A stretch of 64,000 bases of DNA from Sergeia podlipaevii. Taxonomy: Eukaryota; Euglenozoa; Kinetoplastea; Trypanosomatida; Trypanosomatidae. The stretch covers positions 1 to 64,000 of the forward strand of contig JASANZ010002235.1 in assembly GCA_030849805.1 (NCBI GenBank), in the 5' to 3' direction. The notes beneath the pieces were generated by a model. It ran no database searches, had not been told where the DNA came from, and saw only the letters and a list, made by a program, of their open reading frames with translations. Below are positions 20,290 through 30,444 of the stretch, piece after piece (the first letter of the stretch is position 1; the number at the start of each line of letters is the position of its first letter). The translations under genes and the position numbers were made by a program.

Positions 20290-22395
20290 ATGTCTATAAT
20301 CTTTCCACTGCTATATGGCTGGATTTCTGGCATAGCGGCCGTAGTGATATGTTTGCTTTATGGCTTTGACACGTTGATTCATATCCTTCAGCTTACCAGC
20401 AAGGTACTTTCCTATGTGCCTGTGATAGGCGCCAACTATGCAGCGAAGGTGGCGAGCGGGCAGGAGGTGATACGGACGCAGCAAGAACAGATTCAGACCT
20501 CTAGCCGCATGGACAAACGCTCTCTGCGAGAGCAAGGACTGGAGGGCATGACAGGCAACACCACCACCTCCGCTCCGATGAAGCTGATGAGCGAGTGTGT
20601 GCTGACTTGGTGTGATGGGGAACATCTTAACACTGTCGGCATCTTTGAGAAATGCCGGCTTGAGTTAGTGGGAAGGCAGGTGAATGTGTATGGCTTGATG
20701 CCAGTCTCCAGGCGCACAACGTCCAGCAGCAGTCCGGGCGTTCATAATATAGTAACAGAGCATGTGCGAGGTCACCTGCACCTCTCTCGTCTTCGTGCGG
20801 AGTCTGTCAAGCTGGGCAAGCAGGAGAAGAAACTGAGCGCGCAAGGCGTGACGGGGAAAGTGCTCGTACTAATTTCTTTAGATGGCCGCTCTCTGTTTGA
20901 CGTTGGGGAGGCTCCCCCTTCTATGGGGGACTTGGGCCGTTCAGTGGCCGGGGAGAGCACCTGCGATCTCTACAACACGCGAAACAGCGCCACTTATGTG
21001 CGTGACTTGTTAACCCCCGACGCGGCCGGTGGAGGGGATGGCTCCATGACTTCACTCGGTGGTGCCTCGGACGCCCCATTAGCGGGCATGACGACATGGT
21101 CTGCGATTGTAATCAGGTTTGACACACCCAAGGAGATGGACCGCTGGGACACCCTCATGCGCGGCATTACCGAGGCGGAGGCGTGGCGTGACTTGGCTAA
21201 ATCCCTTCCGAACCCGGACACGTTTAACACCTTCATCTCGCGCTTTTTGTTTCAGAACATGCGCGGGGAGGGCGGGCTGGCGCCACTGCTGAAGGGTGCG
21301 ATTCAGAAGCAACTCGCCAAGGTGGCGGTCACAAAGTTTCCTCGTGATCTCGGTGGTCACATCCTGCTGGAGGACTTTGAGATTGGCTCGCAGATCCCGT
21401 GGATCAGCGATGTCTCAGAGCCGAACGTGTCTATCAGTGGTGAGGTGGCTTTCGATTTTAACATCCAGTACAAGGGCGGCGATGAGGGCTTTGTGCTGCA
21501 TTTTAAACTTGCGCTCACTTATCGTGGCATCCGTATTCCCCACGTTGTCTTCTCTATCAAATTGAGAGAACTAGAGGCGACGGTGCACACCAGTATCGGC
21601 CCTCCCCCTTCCAAGAAATTTTGGATTGCAGGCCATAAACCACCCGTGTTGCGTCTTGAGGTGCGACAGGGATGTGCCGTTGGCCGTGGCCTGTTGCATC
21701 GCATTCTGACTGCCCTGCCAGATTTGAGCACCACCGTCGCTAATTTGCTCAAATTTTATTTATTCTCCGATATGATTTTGCCCTACTTGGACGACTTCCC
21801 CCTGCCAAGTGTGGACAAGACGCCCACGACGACACCAACCGGGGAGAAGGTGCGCACGTTCGATAGGAAGAGAGCGGCGGAGAAGAGCGCGGCACCAGCG
21901 GGGGCTTCATCGGTTGAGCGACCGTCTAACTCTTCTGCACGTGGTACATCTAGCAGCGTTGCAAGTCCGTCCGCGCGTTCACGCAGTGGGTTCCTACTGC
22001 ACGAGGACGGGAGCAATGTGCCTCTCCAGTCGACGGCTCCGTCGATGGTGAACCCATCGTTGAGCGCGACGATGTCGGCTGTCTCGTTCAACAGGACGTT
22101 TGCGAGTACTGAAGCGCCGTCTCTGCACCAGCACGGGGCGACGGCCTCATCCTTCTCTATGGGGGCGGTCAGTGATAGTGATCTGAGTGTCTCTACAACT
22201 TCCAGGCTGAATACCCAAAGCAGCTCTGGAAGCACGTCGAAGCGCAAGGCCGCGTATAATTTGAAGGCTTTCCTGAAGGATAAAGGACTGGATATGAATC
22301 GGGGGTCTGTGTCACGTACGAAGAATGCCGAGAAGAAAGCCGAGAAGAAGGCCGAGAAGAAGTTAGCGGCAACTGCGAAGGATGTTGATAGATGA
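20290..22395 (+). CDS. TEX2-like SMP-domain lipid-transfer protein, paralog 1
   Basis: A 701-residue protein. Residues 3-30 form a hydrophobic membrane anchor. Residues ~95-310 resemble the split PH-like region of TEX2/Nvj2 proteins (LTWCDGEHL, then WSAIVIRFDTPKEMDRW). Residues ~312-505 fit an SMP domain: FNTFISRFLFQNMRGEG, FPRDLGGHILLEDFEIG, then a beta-rich stretch to LPYLDDFPLPS. SMP domains carry lipids in a hydrophobic groove at ER contact sites. The rest is Ser-rich and disordered, ending in a Lys/Glu-rich tail with four near-perfect EKKA units (about 678-694). The next gene is a clear paralog, so the pair arose by tandem duplication, and SMP proteins dimerise. ATG 20290 follows a GA-rich 5' UTR. 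The TEX2 assignment rests on domain order and pattern, not on a search. Confidence 0.8.
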   Translation: MSIIFPLLYGWISGIAAVVICLLYGFDTLIHILQLTSKVLSYVPVIGANYAAKVASGQEVIRTQQEQIQTSSRMDKRSLREQGLEGMTGNTTTSAPMKLMSECVLTWCDGEHLNTVGIFEKCRLELVGRQVNVYGLMPVSRRTTSSSSPGVHNIVTEHVRGHLHLSRLRAESVKLGKQEKKLSAQGVTGKVLVLISLDGRSLFDVGEAPPSMGDLGRSVAGESTCDLYNTRNSATYVRDLLTPDAAGGGDGSMTSLGGASDAPLAGMTTWSAIVIRFDTPKEMDRWDTLMRGITEAEAWRDLAKSLPNPDTFNTFISRFLFQNMRGEGGLAPLLKGAIQKQLAKVAVTKFPRDLGGHILLEDFEIGSQIPWISDVSEPNVSISGEVAFDFNIQYKGGDEGFVLHFKLALTYRGIRIPHVVFSIKLRELEATVHTSIGPPPSKKFWIAGHKPPVLRLEVRQGCAVGRGLLHRILTALPDLSTTVANLLKFYLFSDMILPYLDDFPLPSVDKTPTTTPTGEKVRTFDRKRAAEKSAAPAGASSVERPSNSSARGTSSSVASPSARSRSGFLLHEDGSNVPLQSTAPSMVNPSLSATMSAVSFNRTFASTEAPSLHQHGATASSFSMGAVSDSDLSVSTTSRLNTQSSSGSTSKRKAAYNLKAFLKDKGLDMNRGSVSRTKNAEKKAEKKAEKKLAATAKDVDR

Positions 22396-23663
22396 CGGGA
22401 GTTGTAGATGGCGATTGGGCACACGACGATGTGAAGAGATATGTGGTGCGGGTGTGGTGGTGGTAGCGGTGATGATACAGTTTTTAGAGCACAAGAAAAA
22501 GCAGTAGCAACAACAACAACAACAACAGTATGTGTTGACGATTCAGTAAAGCGCGTCGTGAGTGAAGGGGGTAACCAGCCCATAGAAAATACACAGGAGC
22601 TGTTTAGGAAAAAGAAAATCAAACGAGTGGCGTTTTTTTTTTTTTGAATCTTGGACGATTGTTTTATTACAAGTCCTGCTGGTATAAGTCTATTTTCCTA
22701 TACCTGTGCAGTTTGTATTATTATAATGTTTTTTTTTTTCAAAAAAAGCGAAGAAGGCAAATCTATTTATCCTTCACTTTTCTTTGAATGCGCATATGGC
22801 ACACCACCTCCCTTTCTGCCTCTTTATTGTATTGATGTTAATGCACACGTACCCCCCTCCTCCCCCCCACACGCATACACATATATATCTGATGACATGC
22901 TAAATCATGTGGATTTGGAAATGCACACTATCGGGGTTCGTATATTCTTATCAAAACCAACAGAACACACACACGGAAAAAATAATAATGATGGAGAGGC
23001 AAGTCTGAATGACGTCGCCTGAGAAAGAAATTATAAATTATTTACATACGAGAACAAGTCATGAAGGAATGTATGTACGAGACAAGATCAATCCTATTAC
23101 TTTTTACTTTTTTATTTTTTTACTCAGTATCCTACAATATGATATATATTTTCTTGCTCTCTCTCTCTTTTTTTTTTTGCCTTTTCATTTCTCCTTTTCT
23201 GTTAGTACTGGGGCTCCATATATAAAAGGTAGATAGAGGAGCAACAGGACTGCACAGGAGGACAGAAAACAATCCTCTTAGTGAGTCTGCCTGTTATTCT
23301 ACTTTCTACCTGTTTTGGTTGTTATGTTTGGCCGAAGAAGGGACGAAGGCAAACTCACCCCCCTCAAAAAGGAGATATCACTTACTCTTATAGTAGCAAA
23401 GGAAGCGATTAGTTAGCTTTTTTTTTGGCATCTCCCGCATTTTCTCTATTTTTTTCTTCCCCGTGTGTATCTATCTATATACATACACATACACATTTTC
23501 CCTTTGTATTTCTCTATTGATTTCTTTTTTTTAAAAAAACAAGAATTTGATCTATTTTTTTTTTTTTTTTTTTGATACGCGAAGCACAGACACACGCACA
23601 CACACACAGGGACACACATATAGAGGCCACACGGCAGTTCTCCCACCAGGTAACTTAGCGCAA
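22396..23663. other. 1.27 kb intergenic region
   Basis: AT-rich spacer with an AAC repeat at about 22508-22527 and several T tracts, but no supported gene. A T tract at about 23555-23573 followed by an AG at 23583-23584 is the likely splice acceptor for the second SMP gene, leaving a 5' UTR of about 80 bases. Confidence 0.65.
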
Positions 23664-26303
23664 ATGTGGTCAACAATGTTTTTTCTGTACGGCTTTGTTG
23701 GTGGAGCGATGAGCTGTCTTCTATTCTTCTTAATGCTGTTTCGAAAAGTGGAGGAACTAACCTCCAATACTGTGCGCAGCAAGGCGTTGAAGCACCTGGA
23801 GTACATCGCAGTAGCAAAGGAAGCAGCAATGGTGGCTCCTGCTAAGGTGGAAACTTTGTGCCGCATGGTATGCTTTGACGACGACATCGTTGGCAGTGCC
23901 ATACAGTGTCGCGCGGTGTATTTTAGCAATACCATTACTTTCTACAAGGTAGATCAGCTGACGACGCTTCCGGACCATCGACAGAAGGTGGTGGCGGAGA
24001 AAGTGCTGTGCAAGGTGAACAGTCGCTGCGTGATGGCGAAGGGTCAACGCATCTCAAAATATCACCGACACGTCAACACCAACACGCGGTACGCGCCAGT
24101 GAAAGGCAAGTGCACGGTGCTGCGCTCACGCGACGGGATGCCGCTATTTCTTTACGATCCCACCGCGGCGTTAGCGGCGGAGTTGGCCCAGGCAAAAAAA
24201 GAAAGGCGGGAGGCCGCGCTTCGCGCACAGAGAGAGCGCATGGGGCTGAGCACTGACGGGGAAGACGAGGAAGCATCAACTTCAGACCTCACCCGGGGCG
24301 GAGACGATAGTCTGTTGGCTAGTGACAAGGAATGTGATGGATCAAGAGAGCAGTCTGGCAAGGATGGCAAGCGTAGACGCACAAGGAGGAAGAAGGGGTC
24401 CTCCAGATCGGGCCGTAACGAGTCGGTGAAGGTGCAGGAGGCTCCCATGTCAGAGTGGCGCTGTATTGCGATCAAGTTCCCTACTCGCCGTGAGAACGAG
24501 AGATGGTTCAATCTTTTTCAGAATACCGCGCAGTCGGAGCAGTGGCGAACATTTCTGAAACACCTGCCGCAGGTGGATGTCTTCAACTTGCTGCTTGCCC
24601 GCCTCTTCTTTGAGAACACGCGCAGTACGGGTTTGCAGGATTTACTCAAGTGTAAGTTTCAGGACAAGCTCGACATCGTTTCACGCTCACTCCCCAAAAA
24701 CCTGAAGGGTAACATATATCTGGACACCCTCACCATCGGCGGCGAGATCCCTCTAATCAGCAACGTCAGTGATCCTAGCATATCGGCTACTGGCGAGTTG
24801 GACTTTGACTTCGACATTCTTTACCGTGGCGGTCTCTTCATGAGCATCCGCTTTGCTCTTGTGTACCGAGACGTGCACGTGCCTGACATCGTCTTCAACA
24901 TTCGCGTGCTGGAGCTGGCAGGCCGCATGCATTTCAACGTTGGTCCGCCCCCAACGGAGAAGTTCTGGCTAGGTACGCCAAAGCCCCCGGAGTTGCGGTT
25001 GGAGGTGACTCAGGAGGTCGGGTCCAAGGAGGGGCTGCTGAATGTCGTGATGAAGGCACTCCCAGACATGAGTAACTTTGTCACTAACATTGTCCGCGTG
25101 AAGTTTTTTGATGACATGGTATTACCAGACATGGATGACTTCCCATGGCCAGTGTTTCACAACTCGAGCAAGAAGAAGAAGCCCCCTACGACGACGACGC
25201 CGTCTTCGAGCTCGGCTGCGCGTCAGGCCTCGTTGACGATGCCGACCTTTTCGGAGTCCTCGATTATGCATCCCGCCAAGGACGATAACCCGTTTTTTAT
25301 GCCATCCATAGGGAGCGGTAGCATTCAGCGGAGTGACAGCAGCGTTGCCACAAATAGCAACCATAACAATAACGACAACACCACTAACTCAAAAAAAGTA
25401 CAAGCGGCCCTCCGCTCCCCTAAAGGTGGTCCCACCAACCTTGACGGCAGCAGCAACAGCGAATATCCAAACTCTCCTCCAGTCGTCCCTCAGCGAAGAG
25501 CGACGACGTCTATATACACTGGCGAGGATGGCGCTGAGTTGAAGCAGCAGCAGCGCAAGCAGTCAACATCGTTGTCAGTTTCTTTATCTTCGTTGCCCCC
25601 ACCCCCTCCGTCCTCCCTCTCTTCTCACGCAGCTGCGCGGATGCAGGAGCTGGCCAGGGGCCGCGACACCACCAGTAATAGTATTACCTCACAGAGCGGT
25701 ACCGCCGCCACAAGAACGGATACCCAGGGCCGCGCAAGTGTGGAGAACAAAAAAAAGATCACCTTCGGCAATTTCGTTGCTGTGCCGTCGTCTGCTTCTC
25801 GGGCAACAACAGGGGGAACCACTCCGAGCTCCAATCCGGACAAGAGCCGTAGCGTCTTTGAGTACCAGAGCACACAACCAAATGAAAATTCCTCTCGTAT
25901 TGTCATTTCGGCGCCATACGTCATGAGCAGCGAGCCTGTTTCCTCATTCGCTGTGAAGAGGACAACCCCCTCGCCTCGTCCTCTCTCTCACGTTATCACC
26001 ACCACGAACACCAGCACGAACAGCGTGACTGTGAAGCAACGTAGCACAATCTCTTCTGTTAGCGGTGGCGTTGCTGCTGCCGCTGTGGCGGGTGGCGCCA
26101 CCTCACGCGCTGCAGGCTCCCTCTTTCCTCTATCACCTTCTCCCTCTCCTTCTCCTCCCGATACGGTTACAGTGGTAGATGTGCTTGCGTTTGACGAGAC
26201 GACATCTAAGTTTAGCAGTACGGGTGGTGGTACCTTGCAGCGCGGTGGGGAGCCTAAGTTTGTAAGCGGAGGATCCGCGTCTGTGTCGACCAGGCGTACA
26301 TGA
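23664..26303 (+). CDS. TEX2-like SMP-domain lipid-transfer protein, paralog 2
   Basis: An 879-residue protein with an N-terminal membrane segment (about 4-26), a PH-like region interrupted by a Lys/Arg-rich insertion (about 170-265), and an SMP domain at about 305-497 (VFNLLLARLFFENTR, PKNLKGNIYLDTLTIGGEIP, then MVLPDMDDFPWP). It aligns block by block with the upstream paralog: for example the shared pattern VSxPxxSxxGExxFDF, the GPPP(S/T)xKFW segment and the (P)D(M/L)S segment. After the SMP domain come ~380 residues rich in Ser, Thr and Pro, probably disordered; this tail differs entirely from that of paralog 1. The frame extends upstream through the poly-T tract only to a TTG, so ATG 23664 is used; another in-frame ATG lies at 23676. 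It likely sits in the ER membrane with the SMP domain in the cytosol. Confidence 0.8.
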   Translation: MWSTMFFLYGFVGGAMSCLLFFLMLFRKVEELTSNTVRSKALKHLEYIAVAKEAAMVAPAKVETLCRMVCFDDDIVGSAIQCRAVYFSNTITFYKVDQLTTLPDHRQKVVAEKVLCKVNSRCVMAKGQRISKYHRHVNTNTRYAPVKGKCTVLRSRDGMPLFLYDPTAALAAELAQAKKERREAALRAQRERMGLSTDGEDEEASTSDLTRGGDDSLLASDKECDGSREQSGKDGKRRRTRRKKGSSRSGRNESVKVQEAPMSEWRCIAIKFPTRRENERWFNLFQNTAQSEQWRTFLKHLPQVDVFNLLLARLFFENTRSTGLQDLLKCKFQDKLDIVSRSLPKNLKGNIYLDTLTIGGEIPLISNVSDPSISATGELDFDFDILYRGGLFMSIRFALVYRDVHVPDIVFNIRVLELAGRMHFNVGPPPTEKFWLGTPKPPELRLEVTQEVGSKEGLLNVVMKALPDMSNFVTNIVRVKFFDDMVLPDMDDFPWPVFHNSSKKKKPPTTTTPSSSSAARQASLTMPTFSESSIMHPAKDDNPFFMPSIGSGSIQRSDSSVATNSNHNNNDNTTNSKKVQAALRSPKGGPTNLDGSSNSEYPNSPPVVPQRRATTSIYTGEDGAELKQQQRKQSTSLSVSLSSLPPPPPSSLSSHAAARMQELARGRDTTSNSITSQSGTAATRTDTQGRASVENKKKITFGNFVAVPSSASRATTGGTTPSSNPDKSRSVFEYQSTQPNENSSRIVISAPYVMSSEPVSSFAVKRTTPSPRPLSHVITTTNTSTNSVTVKQRSTISSVSGGVAAAAVAGGATSRAAGSLFPLSPSPSPSPPDTVTVVDVLAFDETTSKFSSTGGGTLQRGGEPKFVSGGSASVSTRRT

Positions 26304-27894
26304 TAGGCTCTGGCCAATAGCGTAGTGTTGGAAGAGGGGGGAGGGGGGAGAGGCATTGAAACAATAACAGGAAGAGAGTTTGTTGACTGTGTATGATGGC
26401 GAGTATCAAAAGGGGGGGGGTGGCCAGATATGTGATTCTTCTTATTATTGTTCTATAAACTTGAATCAAAGTTGAGCACCAAGCAAGGAAAGAGGGGGGG
26501 GGGCTGGCGGCTTGACTTGACTTGACGATAGCGATTACTAGCACCCGGCATGTAGTAGTAGCACTGCATGGGAGAAGTCGTGCAACTATGTATGAGGGAG
26601 ATGCAAAAGGAAAAAAAAAGTAACAATAATAATGTTTCCTAGCAGGCTGACTTAGAGGGAGAAATATATATATATGATTTACTGCTATGTTATGATTAGC
26701 ACAATACCTCTTATAGGTGTGTCATTATACATTTTTTTTTTGTTGTTGTTAGTTTACCATGTGTATGCGCGCCTTGTATTTTTTTTATTTTATTTTCTTG
26801 ATTTACCGTGTATTGCACCGGAGAGACAGATCGCGGTGGTACACTTCATGCTTGAAGCAAATGCAAAATAAAAAAAGAAAGGAAGAAAATAGTGTGGGGA
26901 AGAAATGAAAAGAGTAGGGATGAAGAAGAAAAGGGAGTGAGAGAGATGAACAACAACAACAACAACAACAACAACAAATATATATGTGAAAGAATAAATG
27001 GAAGAGGTAAGTGAAGTGCAACTCTATTTTTTTTGTATGGACTTCGTTAACTTTACCACTCACAGTTTTCCTTTTTTTTTTGTTTTTGCCTATTTTTTTT
27101 TTTTCATTTTCATTTCTCTCTTTTTAAAGGACCTACTTTGACTGACATCCATCTTTTGCCCAACACTTTCTTTGTATAAACTGAGTCAGAGAGCAGACAA
27201 CAACATACAAGAATATTATACTATAGGTATGAGCTGCGTTGTACTGTTTCCGTTATATATATATATATATTATCTTTTTCTATCAATAAAATATTTTCTA
27301 TTATTTTTTCTTTGTTGTTGTTGTTGTGTTGAATGAGTTTTTTTTTTTTCTCCCCAACCCCCCTCCCTTGCTGATCGTGTTTTTGTGTGTTCATTTTAAT
27401 TATATGAATTTCTTTTCGTTGTTTACTTGTTGACCTTTATTTATATACATATATATTAAAAATGAAGAGGCAGAGATATCAATTTCAGGAATATTTGATT
27501 TAATTGCTGAATGAGTTCGAGTTTTAAAAATAGTTTGTGGTGACGATACCTATGTTCCTTGCAACAAGTGTATCATACAACTCTGCTTCTTTTTGTCTTA
27601 TCTCTCTTCTTCTTCTTTTTTTTTTTTCTCCGTTTGATTTTCTGATTTTCTGATTTTTTTATTTATTTTATGAAAGTGAAACAATTACCCGCGCGCTCGC
27701 TTTGTGTTTGCACACGTACACAAGCAGCAGTCACATACAGACAGATACACACACACACACATCTATCTATCTATATATTGTGAAGCCTCTACTAATTTGG
27801 TGAGGCACATTAGTACATTTCTCTAAGAAACAATACAAGTTGATCATCAATTTTTTTTTTTTTTGTGAGAAAAGAACGAGTAAAAGGGGATACG
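26304..27894. other. 1.6 kb intergenic region with G-run cluster
   Basis: The first 200 bases, probably 3' UTR of the SMP gene, carry four long G runs (26336-26341, 26343-26348, 26412-26420, 26494-26503) and a CTTGA triplet repeat at 26511-26525. Further on are an AAC repeat at 26949-26977, TA repeats near 27255-27270 and many T tracts. A T tract at 27851-27864 and an AG at 27868-27869 form the likely splice acceptor for the next gene. No reading frame is credible. Confidence 0.65.
26949..26977. repeat. AAC trinucleotide microsatellite
   Basis: About ten AAC units in the spacer. Shorter AAC or GTT runs occur at about 22508-22527 and 63925-63947. Confidence 0.85.
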
Positions 27895-30444
27895 ATGGAC
27901 CCGCAGGCCAAGAGGACTAGAGTCGTCTCTACCAAAAACTTGTTTGATGACGTATTTGATTGCATTCCAGCTGATGTTTCTCTAGACTTTGGAGCTTCCT
28001 CACTGAAGGAGGAGCTTGCACTCGTCGCAGCAGGCCTGGCACCACGCGGCGGTGCCACGAGGGCGAGCACAACAGCTGGAGGAGGAGGAGGAGGTAATAT
28101 CAAAGGCAGTGGCAGCAGCGCTATCATTATGCGTAGTGCTCTCGACGAGGGCGACGACGATTATGACAACGAGTTGTTTAGCGCGGATAACTCGGGCACC
28201 GAACGACCTGCCAGCAGCACTGCGACAACACTGCCTGCAGCGGGGCCACTGTTTGCACGACTTGCGCCGTCCAGTCTTGAAGTGCATGGCAGTAGCCGAG
28301 CGCGTGCTGGAGGCGCAGGCGGTAGTGGCGGCGACAGCGGCTCGAGTAGTAGTGGTGGAGGCTTTACAATTGCAATGGATGAGCAGGACGCAGCGGTGAT
28401 TGAGGCTACCAAGTACGCCACATATGTGGCCCAGGTGCGTGCACAAGAGCACGCGGATCAGCAGAAGCGCTTAGAGGACGAGGGGAGGTCCGTTGCTGCG
28501 GGCGTGGTACGCGATGACGATCTCGGGGGCAGTGCGGGTGTTGCTTCTGTTTCTGTTTCTGGCTCCAATGTTGCTGCTGCACGTGCGTCACAGCCTTCAC
28601 ACGCGACGAGGGGCTGGCGTGGGAAGGATAGACAAGGAGGCGTCTCTGCGGGTACAGTGGACGAGCAGCAGCAGCAGCAGCAGCCCCAACCAGCGTCAAG
28701 GGACAGACAACAACAGCAGAGGGCAGACATTACAGCTGAGGAACAGCTCATGCTGATGCCCCCAGGATTGTCCACGCTCTACAACGGTCAGTGCGCCATG
28801 TTTCGGCACAGGAAGGGCTTTGGCTTCATATCACCCGATGTTGGAGGCCCAGATGTGTACTTCACAGGGGACAACGTCGTGTACACGTTCACTCGACTGG
28901 CGCTCAAGCAGTATTACGAGAGCCGGCAGGAGCCTGTGCCAGCTTGTGTGCTGAGAGGGTTACCCCCGATGGAAGACGAGGCGGAAGAAACATCATCATC
29001 GTCGGCAGCAGCAGCAGCAGTAGAGGGAGAGAGAGAGGGAGAGGAGGGACGTCAGAAGAGCAATGCCGTCGCACAAACCGAGGGAGGTTCTGTGAAGGAT
29101 GAGGAAACCAGCGTGAATACCAGTGGCGTCCTTCATCAAGGCGAGCCGCATCAGCAGGATGGCACTAGTGAGAAGGCTGGAGCTGCAGTTCTGGCGTCCA
29201 AGACGGAGGCTTGTGATGAGGTGCAGACAGGCGCATCGCACACCGCTGAGAAGGCCGAAGAAGACAATGATGAGGAGGAGGAGGACCAGCAGCTGCATCC
29301 AAAACAGCAACAGCAGCAAAGGCATAGTAGCGACGGTGTCTTGGGTGATGGCACGGCAGTTCTCGCGATGCAGGACGGCGAAGGTGATGCAGACGTACCG
29401 TCCGCAAAAACCGTACCACGCATTACGCGAGCAGAGGTGGAACTTGCCGTCAAGGCGGCCACGTTGCTCACCCCAGCGTTTGCTCAGCTTCTCGTATGGC
29501 AGTTAGAGTGTGGTCTTACAAGTAGTGCCTGTCTGGCACATACGCACGGTGACCCGAACAGTCATCACGGTGGTGGTGGGTGTGTGACGTTCAGAGACCG
29601 GGTAACCTTCACAGTACATCGCAACCGTGCAGTGCGAGTTGGCAGCAGTCGACTGCTGAGAGCGGAGCACATTCGTGGCCCACAGGAGTGCGGATACGCC
29701 ACCGCGGTGGAACAGGCCTGGTTTTGTGGCCTGTTTCCTCATGCTATCGGCTTCAAGGCGGAGGGGGATCGTGGCGAGCGACGGCTCAAGCAGAGCGGCG
29801 CGGGGTCTCACCGTGGCGGTGGTGATCGCGATCGAGGAGCCGAAGGGGGGGACCAGCAGCAGCAACATCAAGGCAGGACCGCAGATGGAGAGAATGCGTC
29901 TGAGGCCGCACCGCCAGGTGAAGAAGGCGGCGCGAGTACCGCAGAGCAGCTGGAGGAGTCATCCATGAAGGGTTGCGGCATTGTAAGATACACCGGTACG
30001 GTGCGCACGTACGACTGTGATGAGCAGAGGGGTTACATTCACCCAGATGAGAGACAAACAATTGATGTGCTGTTCTTCAGCGACACGGTCGTGTGGGATG
30101 CGGCGCACCCGGCGCCACGGCGGACGGTGACGGAGCGGATGCGTGTGAACTACAGCGTCTGCAGCAAGGAGAACAACAAGTACGTGGCGACGCTTATCAC
30201 TTCAGCAAAGGACGACAGACCAATGAAAAGCGACAATATTGTACTGGCGGAGGAGTTCACATCGGAGCGTACTGGGCGACGTGGTGGTGGTATGGGTGGA
30301 CAGCGAAACGCGGGTGGAGGCCAAAACGCCGGGGGCGATGGTGTGGAGAGAGGCCATGGCGCTGCTGAAGAGCGCAAGCGGCAACGCGAGGAGGAGGAGG
30401 AGGAACTGCTTCTCTTTGATGATGCAGACTACAACATGATGTGA
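27895..30444 (+). CDS. Large cold-shock-domain RNA-binding protein with one interrupted domain
   Basis: An 849-residue protein. Residues ~292-343 read like the first half of a cold-shock domain: the strand and RNP1-like KGFGFISP followed by DVYF. The expected second half, CVTFRDRVTFTVHRN...LLRAEHIRG, appears only at ~561-596, after an insertion of about 215 residues rich in Glu, Gln and Ala. A second, contiguous cold-shock-like domain lies at ~692-770 (GIVRYTGTVRTYDCDEQRGYIHP, then VLFFSDTVVW and TERMRVNYSV), with RGYIHP in place of KGFGFI. Flanking parts are disordered, with Gly, Ser and Gln runs and an Arg/Gly-rich stretch near 800. Such proteins bind single-stranded RNA or DNA and affect mRNA stability or translation, the main level of gene control in kinetoplastids. 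ATG 27895 follows a splice AG by 25 bases; the longer frame starts with GTG. Confidence 0.72.
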   Translation: MDPQAKRTRVVSTKNLFDDVFDCIPADVSLDFGASSLKEELALVAAGLAPRGGATRASTTAGGGGGGNIKGSGSSAIIMRSALDEGDDDYDNELFSADNSGTERPASSTATTLPAAGPLFARLAPSSLEVHGSSRARAGGAGGSGGDSGSSSSGGGFTIAMDEQDAAVIEATKYATYVAQVRAQEHADQQKRLEDEGRSVAAGVVRDDDLGGSAGVASVSVSGSNVAAARASQPSHATRGWRGKDRQGGVSAGTVDEQQQQQQPQPASRDRQQQQRADITAEEQLMLMPPGLSTLYNGQCAMFRHRKGFGFISPDVGGPDVYFTGDNVVYTFTRLALKQYYESRQEPVPACVLRGLPPMEDEAEETSSSSAAAAAVEGEREGEEGRQKSNAVAQTEGGSVKDEETSVNTSGVLHQGEPHQQDGTSEKAGAAVLASKTEACDEVQTGASHTAEKAEEDNDEEEEDQQLHPKQQQQQRHSSDGVLGDGTAVLAMQDGEGDADVPSAKTVPRITRAEVELAVKAATLLTPAFAQLLVWQLECGLTSSACLAHTHGDPNSHHGGGGCVTFRDRVTFTVHRNRAVRVGSSRLLRAEHIRGPQECGYATAVEQAWFCGLFPHAIGFKAEGDRGERRLKQSGAGSHRGGGDRDRGAEGGDQQQQHQGRTADGENASEAAPPGEEGGASTAEQLEESSMKGCGIVRYTGTVRTYDCDEQRGYIHPDERQTIDVLFFSDTVVWDAAHPAPRRTVTERMRVNYSVCSKENNKYVATLITSAKDDRPMKSDNIVLAEEFTSERTGRRGGGMGGQRNAGGGQNAGGDGVERGHGAAEERKRQREEEEEELLLFDDADYNMM

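Noticed and set aside
21783..22622. 279-residue minus-strand open frame
   Set aside because: It is antisense to the disordered tail of the first SMP gene and its composition mirrors the sense repeats.
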